Source: Austropuccinia psidii (Eukaryota; Basidiomycota; Pucciniomycetes; Pucciniales; Sphaerophragmiaceae). Taken from it: a stretch of 64,000 nt of DNA. Made by a program: the position numbers and the translations under genes. Positions 57,365-64,000 of the stretch are shown here, in pieces. The notes under the pieces were generated by a model, which was given only the letters and a program-made list of their open reading frames with translations, was not told the DNA's origin and did not search any database. The number at the start of each line of letters is the position of its first letter. Position 1 is the first letter of the stretch. Location of the stretch: assembly GCA_023105745.1 (NCBI GenBank), contig JALGQZ010000004.1, positions 12,178,451-12,242,450 on the forward strand, given 5' to 3'.

Positions 57365-60300
57365 TTTCTGACATATCTGATTCCATCCCAGAGTTGTATG
57401 AAGTTATAAATGACGTGAAAAATCATCTTTTTGATAAAAATGCAACCATTTGTAACAACATCAAAACAAACAGGTTGAGTCTGTGCCAAATTAATGAAAC
57501 AATTATGTGTTTTGAAAAGGGTTTAAAAAAAAGTAAAACTTCCAATAATGATAATTCTTTTGGCAATAAAATAAATGAATAATCTGCCATTATTAAAGAG
57601 TGAACAGACAAATATTCTAAATTCAATATTGATGACATAATTGAAACAAGAATAAAACAAGCCATAGATACTATCAAAGAGGATAATAAGAAATTTCTTG
57701 ATGATATTTCAAAATCATTTACTGAAGTAAAGACACATATAATTGCCTTGAAAAAGTGTTTTGATACCTCAAAAGAGGAAATTCCAAAATTAACAATAAA
57801 GTTGAATGAGTTTATCTCTGATAATGTTAAACAAACCAGAATTATGGAATGAGCTGACATATAAAGAGGATAATCATAAAAAGAATGTGATCAACTCTAT
57901 ACAAAGATTGCAGCATGAATTTAGAAATTCAAAAAGGTGTAAAAATAGTAAAATGAATGATATTGAACAACTACTAAACACCTTACCAAGAATGTATACA
58001 CCTCTGAATCAAAATGAGGGTACAGGAATTCCCAATCCACAAGTATTGGATATTGAAAATTCACAGTTAAAAAATGAATTTTCTACTTCTTTTCATAACA
58101 TGGAACCATCAATGGGCTAAGCACTCTTGAAAGAAGTTCGAAAACTTAAGGAATGGCCTGACTTCAGTGGTGAAGGAGAATATGACCATATGGAATTCAT
58201 CAGAGGTATTGACGTGATCAAGGAAGATTTTGAATTACCAGACAGATTGGTAACAGCTAGATTTAACACCTTATTTACCAAATAAGCTCACAGATGGTAT
58301 ATCAAATTGAGACAAGCACCTGGACACCAAATTTGGACTTGGTGGAAAACCCAAATTATCAAAAAATGGGCCAATGATGCTTGGAGGTTTAAGGTTGAGA
58401 CAGCCTTTTAATATGCAAAATTCAATGCTGATAAAGACAAAGCTTTACCATGCTTTTGCCAACAAAAAGACAGACTAACAGCATTATACCCTGACATGTC
58501 AGAATTTATGATCCACAGAAATATTCTGAGACAATGTGGAGGTGACTTAGAGAACACTTCCAAAAGCAGGACTACTGAGCAATCTTCAGCAGAGGATATT
58601 ATCAATATATTAGAATAAGTAACCACCAGAACCAAAATTGGTTCTAGTAGGGTGAATCTCAAAACAAGGCTTAATACACCTTGGAAAGATTCTGTGGACA
58701 AAACTCCAAAGATAATTCTAACAATGTTAAGTATAAATCTGCAGATACAGTCAGAAAGTGCCATATTTGCCAAAGCACCACCCATCTAGCCAATACATGT
58801 CGAAAAAGGGGGAAAATCAATGAAATTGATATTGAAAAGAAACCTGATGTTGGAAGAGATGACATAATTGAAGACAATTCAGATGATAAGTCATCAATAT
58901 TTTCTGAATCTTCAAAAGATATAGAAAATATTAATTCCACTTTTGACATCATGGAATCTTATTACCACTTGCCACAATTGAGCAATGGTCAACTTGATTT
59001 ATCAAAAGTTCAAGATGCACAACTTATGAAAACAAAACCAAACAATGGGAAAGGTCATACAGCTGGTAACTCCTGTATAACAGAAGTGGTGATTGACAGC
59101 AAGCCCACTAAACCTTTTCTTGACCCAGGAGCCTTCTGCTCTTGTGTTGGTAAATATTTTCTCAAAACCTGTGTACCAAATTTTGAAGAACAATTGGTAC
59201 CAATTGATGGTATAAAATTCAATAGTGCAAGTAATCCAATGAAAGCATTAGGAATTTTTAAGACCAATGTCATATTCCCACACATTAATGGGAATTTAAG
59301 AATCACAGGTGAATTTGTTGTGATGGAAAACTGCTCTAGTACCCATTTTATATTGGGAAATGACTATTTGATCATGTATGGGATAGATTTGCATAACAAC
59401 AAAGACAGATACTTTACTATTGGAGACAAACAACTTCAGAAATTTGCCTTTTTACCATTTAAAAGATAAATTACAGTAAATAAAGTATCACCAGTCAACA
59501 TAGAATTGGAAAAATTCAAATCTGAACAGTTGAAGGAGGCAGAAATAAGCCTTCATCTGACTGATAAACAAGAAAATGAAATTTCTTCCCTTTTGTATGA
59601 CCACAAAGGAGCATTTGCTTCAGACAAAGAACCTCTAGGAGCAATTATTGGTTATGAAGCTGACATCATTCTTAATATTGAGAGACCTTATCCATCACTC
59701 TTGAGGAGACCTGCATACTCAGCAAGTGGGCCATAATGAAGAATTAGAAGTAACTACACCAGTCATAGTGGCATGGCATAATCAGAAATCCAGAATGGTT
59801 GGAGACTTTCGAGCCCTGAAAACTTACACTGTTCCAGATAGGTACCCAATACTAAAATTCCAAATTTCCCTTACTCAATAATCTCAAGCAGTGTACATAA
59901 CAACTATGGATGCCCTTAAAATATTCCATCAAAATGTGGTGACACCAAGAGCAAGAAAATATTTGAGAATTATTGTTCATTGTGGAGTGTATGAATATTT
60001 AAGAATGCCCTTTGGTATCAAAAATGCACCTTCACACTTCCAAAGAATGATGAATGAAATCTTCCCTGAAGAACTTTCAGAGGAATGGTTAATCATTTAC
60101 ATTGATGACGTTATTGTCTGTTCCAAGACTTGGGAGGAGCACATGTACATATTGTCCAGAGGTTTGACAGAAATTTAATCAGTGAACATGAAAATCTCTT
60201 TGAAGAAATGTCATCTTGGATTTAAAGGACTTAAAGCACTAGGACATGTTGTATCCAGTTTGTCCCTTGGAATTGACAAAAACAAAGTTGCAGCAGTATT

Positions 60301-62555
60301 TCTAAAACTCATACCTTAGAAAAAAAAGGAACTTCAGTCATTTTTAGGTTTTGCAGGATATTACAGGCAACACATCAAAGATTTTGCATCCATAGCAAGA
60401 CCACTTTATAAGTTGTGTGACAAAGACAAAGTATTTGAAATGACTGTTGACAGAGTCAGGGCTTTTGAGTCTCTAAGAGAAGCCTTGCCACTGCTCCACT
60501 CTTACTTATGCCAGACTTTAAGTTGCCTTTTAACTTGTATATTGATGCATCAGGGGAGGGGATTGGTGCTGCACTTCACCAAGTTCACATCATAAATGAT
60601 AAACCTGTGGAAGGACCCATATGTTTCATATCCAGACAAATCAAACCAACTGAAGCCAGATATTGAGCAAGTCAAGTTGAATTTCTATGCCTTGTCTGGG
60701 CCTTGGAAAAATTGAACTACTTCTTAGAGGGATGTGTTTTTGAAGTGATAACAGATTGTACAGCTGTCAAATCACTTTTAAAAATGAAAAAACCTAACAG
60801 ACATATGCTCAGATGGCAAATAGCCATACAAGAATACAGAGGCATTGTGACTATCGTCCATAAAGATAGGAAAATTCATAAAAATGCAGATGGACTAAGC
60901 AGATGGCCATTACCAAATGATATTGATAATCCTGCTTATGTGCCAGAAGAAGCTTCACCAAAGATACAAATAGAAGGACTAAGTGTTACAGACTTGAACA
61001 CCACCTTCTTTGAAGAAGCAAGAAACAGTTACACTGAAGATAGGAATTGTAGCATCTTATGGCAATTACTTAACAAAGACTGTAAAGACAACTCTCTAAT
61101 ACATGCCTTGGATGAAGTATGGAAGAAATCATATGATGAAGGAAGATTTCACCTACTGGATGGTATAATTTACCACAGGACTAAGAACACATGTGTCATG
61201 ACAGTTGTGGACAGGTCATTAATCAATCTTGTACTAAAAGAATGCCATGACAGCCCCTTTTCAGTACATCTGTCTGAAGATAGAACAAGAGAAAAATTAA
61301 AGATCTGCATATGGTGGCCAATGTGGCAGAAAGATTTTTCATAGTATTGCAAAACCTGTGTGGATTCCATAAGGCAAATGAATCCACTGGCAAGAGACTT
61401 GGACATATGATAAAAATCCAAGAACCCAGCAGAACGTGGGAAATTGTCCATACGGATTGGGTAACTGGCCTACCACCAGGAGGTGACAGAAGTTATAATG
61501 CTTGCCTAGTGATTGTAGACAGATTCAGTAAAGCTCTAATCTTTTTACCATGTAAAAAAGATGATACAGCCATGGATACAGCTCTTCTGATATGGAATAG
61601 AGTAGCTTCATGGACTGGGATATTTACAAATATCATTAGTGATAGGGATCCCAAATTCACTTCAGCACTATGGACAAATCTACACAAATCATTTGGCACT
61701 AAGCTGTCTTTCTCTACAGCCTACCACCCACAAACTGATGGTCTGGCTGAAAGGATGATCCAGACCTTAGAGGACATGGTAAGAAGATTTTGTGCATATG
61801 GCCTTGAATTTAAGGATTATGATGTATTTACCCATGATTGGTGTACTCTGTTGCCAGCACTGGAATTAGAATATAAATCATCAATTCATGCCAGTACCAA
61901 TCAAACTCCTGCTATCCTAGAAAAGGGATGGAACCCCAAATTACCTCAAGATTCCTTGAGGAAAGAATTGATTGAAATACATCCCACAGCTGCTAGCTTC
62001 AAGGGAATGCTAGACAAAGCTAGGAAGAATGTAGTAAGGTGCGTGGAAGACTCTTTTGCAAATGCTAAGGACAAATGGGATAAATAACATGCAACTACAT
62101 ATTTAAAAGTGGGGGATTTAGTTCTTGCATGCACCACTAACTTCAATAACATCAAAGGATGTAAAAAGCTGAAAGACTCCTTTGCAGGACCTTTTGTTAT
62201 TAAGGGCCTCCATGGAGAAAATGCTGTTGAAGTAGAGTTATCTGAAGAGCTTAGCAATAAGAATCCTACATTTCCAATGAGCTTGATAAAGCCATATAAA
62301 TCTAGTGATGCTGAAAAATTTCCCTTGAGGAATAAATTTCGCCAAGTTATGACTCCTATTAAATCATCAGGTAGTAAGAATATTACCAAAGTTCCCAAAG
62401 AAAGAAAGTTGAGAGCCAACGAAGTAAGGGAATACCTTGTTAGGTACAGTGACCCAACTTGTGAAGATGAATGGTTGCCAGAAAAAGACATACCTGAAGC
62501 TAATAAGCTTCTCAGAAGGTTCAGAAACACTAGAAATAACAATATGTCAAATTAA
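56895..62555 (+). pseudogene. TE-A gag-pol frame B: capsid, NC, PR, RT, RH, IN, chromodomain-like end
   Basis: Starts in a second frame over the end of frame A (ESQPEGLQQC ... SVEELHELIPDCKK), then MEEKQPCTTKAS; capsid-like LKEWPDFSGEGEYDHMEFIR (about 58145); knuckle CHICQSTTHLANTC (58756-58800); protease with LDPGAFCSC (GAC 59122); RT with YIDD (60098-60109); RNase H (60703-60900); integrase with [31 protein letters not shown] and PQTDGLAERMIQ (61240-62087); and tail REYLVRYSDPTCEDEWLPEKDI, chromodomain-like. Breaks include TAA 57580, a frameshift near 57840, TAA near 58283, a frameshift near 58720, TAA 59467, a ~67-bp out-of-frame deletion at about 59733 (judged against TE-B 51176-51242), TAA 60176, TAG near 60317, a frameshift near 61345 and TAA 62085. 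Confidence 0.88.
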
Positions 62556-62567
62556 TATTCTTTTTTT

Positions 62568-62579
62568 AGGGGGAGGGAA
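62568..62579 (+). other. TE-A polypurine tract
   Basis: AGGGGGAGGGAA abuts the 3' LTR start TGTGAGCC at 62580. Confidence 0.85.
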
Positions 62580-63385
62580 TGTGAGCCTTAGAGGTATTTT
62601 CATATACCCAAAACACCACAAATGACAAATTAAGATATAAAAATAAATAAAATAAATTTATTTATATTATAAAAATGAAAATTGAAACAAAATGCAAATT
62701 CATATTTAAAAATCAAAATTTAATTATAATTTAAAAATAAAATTACAATAAAATTTGAAATCATGAAAATACATTTTTACTTGTAAAAATTATGAAATTA
62801 AAATACTTTTGGTAAAAAGCTATTTAAAATATATTATAGCTTTTTATCCAATAAATAAACATAAAGAAATTGTCACACCATTGGATTCCTCATAAAAAAT
62901 AAAGTGGGGTCACTTCTGGATGAAATTTCCGTCACTCAACTCTAATTAAGCTCAAATTGAGTTTTTACTATTTTTTGTACAAAAGTATGAAAAAGCCCAA
63001 AAACCATATTTAATTCACACCACATGTGGTGTTAACCATCAATTTTTGTGTTAAAATTGAGGTGTTGTGTTTAGTTTAGAAGTTATGAGGAATTGAAGTA
63101 TTTTCAATTGAAATGTCAAAATGTGCGCATGTATTACATAACTGAGCATTAATTTACATATGAGGTATCAATTATTACAGATTTTTAATTAAAAACTCAA
63201 TTTAATTACATATGTAAATTATAATTGTATTACATGATGAGGAATTAAAGAAAAAATAAATTGGAAAGATTAATTCTGGGGGGGAAAAGACACTCTAGCT
63301 CTAAGGGGGAGCTAGACCCCCAAAATCCTTGCTGACTGGCATGGGATCTCAAAATCCATGCAAAAGCTCATTACGTTTGGCCTGG

Positions 63386-63414
63386 AATTGAGTCACAGGG
63401 TCTGTGACTCAATT
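63386..63414. promoter_or_regulatory. Perfect LTR palindrome containing TGAGTCA/TGACTCA
   Basis: AATTGAGTCACA-GGGTC-TGTGACTCAATT, 12-bp perfect arms. Each arm has a Gcn4/AP-1-like core. Confidence 0.5.
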
Positions 63415-63439
63415 GATGATGAGGTTTTGATACCAACCA

Positions 63440-63477
63440 GGGTAGTTTTAACTGCTACCAAGAGGGTAAAACTACCC
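63440..63477. repeat. LTR inverted repeat GGGTAGTTTTA/TAAAACTACCC
   Basis: Perfect 11-bp arms, same place as 55333-55370 in the 5' LTR. Confidence 0.55.
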
Positions 63478-64000
63478 TTACGTTAAACCAATGTTAGTAA
63501 AAACAGTATTAAATGGCTTCTAGGCCTTCTACTCACATTCCGACATTTTGTGAAGGTTCTAGACCAGGTATTGCTATACTAATGGCTGATCTAAGGGTCT
63601 AAAATGGCTAAAAATAGCAAAAACTGGCTTAAACCAGCCTTTTTTTGGTCTAAACCAGGGTTAAATGCTTCCATAATTGGCTTTTTTGTTGTCAGACTGA
63701 TTTCCACGACTGAGAAGAGTAAATTTTACTTTTGGAGTAAGAAAATTGATGGCTATAAAGGAATGTCTTCATTGCCCCACTTTTCTCTTCATGTTAGAAT
63801 CTTTTCCTATTATAATTAGTTTAAACACTGTTAAACCAATCAATGAAAGATTCCCACCACCCTTTTTTAAATCATTCCAAACCGTTTAATCACATGAAAA
63901 AATCATTCCAATCATTGTTTGTAACTCTTATAATCATTTTACCCCCTGAACCACCCCAAAAGTGAATTAAAGCATCTTTCCTCACTGTTAACTTTGTCAC

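Larger units (their letters stand above)
54418..64000 (+). mobile_element. TE-A: Ty3/Gypsy-type element, 3' LTR cut by the window end
   Basis: 5' LTR 54418-56247, primer site 56248, gag/pol 56452-62555, polypurine tract, 3' LTR from 62580. Same lineage as TE-B but far better preserved, and it lies inside the TE-B LTR, so it is younger. It is still broken by stops, frameshifts and a deletion. A third LTR of the family is inverted at 358-2183. Confidence 0.92.
62580..64000 (+). repeat. TE-A 3' LTR, truncated by the window end
   Basis: 1,421 bp visible of an expected ~1,830. Aligns with 54418 onward, with scattered substitutions and small indels. Confidence 0.92.

Noticed and set aside
1..64000. 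RIP-type C-to-T hypermutation as the main cause of stops
   Set aside because: Only a few stops fit (17421, 34239, 59467); many others are transversions.

Overview
The window reads as a transposon-dense, AT-rich stretch of a fungal nuclear genome, most likely a rust fungus (Pucciniales). The reasons are short GT-AG introns of 50-130 bp, a multi-exon fungal P450, and chromodomain Ty3/Gypsy, Ty1/Copia and CACTA elements of the kind that fill large rust genomes. From memory, without a search, the retroelement proteins look most like those of Austropuccinia psidii. I saw no rRNA, tRNA or CRISPR array.

Layout. 1-2183 is the leader and a 1.8 kb LTR of an inverted element (family 'TE-A'). 2184-7593 is gene-free: a decayed Gypsy LTR (4424-4826) and a very AT-rich low-complexity block (5080-7110). 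7599-12618 is a very young Copia element on the minus strand, with two LTRs that I read as identical and TSD CATAA. 12859-15126 (minus) is a complete eight-exon cytochrome P450 gene, the only clear host gene. 15481-22043 is a CACTA/EnSpm DNA transposon (CAC...GTG ends, TSD TTG) carrying a Tnp2-like transposase with two lesions and an intact convergent accessory gene. 22047-26285 has no convincing gene and a ~300 bp tandem repeat.

26286 to the window end is a nest of LTR elements. The outer, oldest layer is TE-B (26286-54417, plus strand, heavily decayed). Two Gypsy elements sit inside it: G1 (29514-38514, minus, TSD AGGAT) and G2 (39703-50018, plus, TSD CCATG). A TE-A element (54418 past the window end, plus) interrupts the 3' LTR of TE-B. 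G1, G2 and TE-A all carry nonsense codons and frameshifts.

Most notable observations: (1) G2 carries, antisense between pol and the 3' LTR, a spliced gene remnant whose first exon encodes a Zn2Cys6-like cluster (C-x2-C-x6-C-x10-C-x2-C-x6-C), with a dense CGG/CCG array about 350 bp upstream; (2) G1 and G2 each have a 14-nt exact complement between the sequence abutting the 5' LTR and an LTR-internal site, and the pair covaries between elements, which points to Tf1-like self-priming; (3) the Copia primer site matches a tRNA-Tyr anticodon arm, suggesting half-tRNA priming; (4) TE-A and TE-B share a region open in two overlapping frames. All calls come from reading the sequence by eye; no alignment or database search was run.
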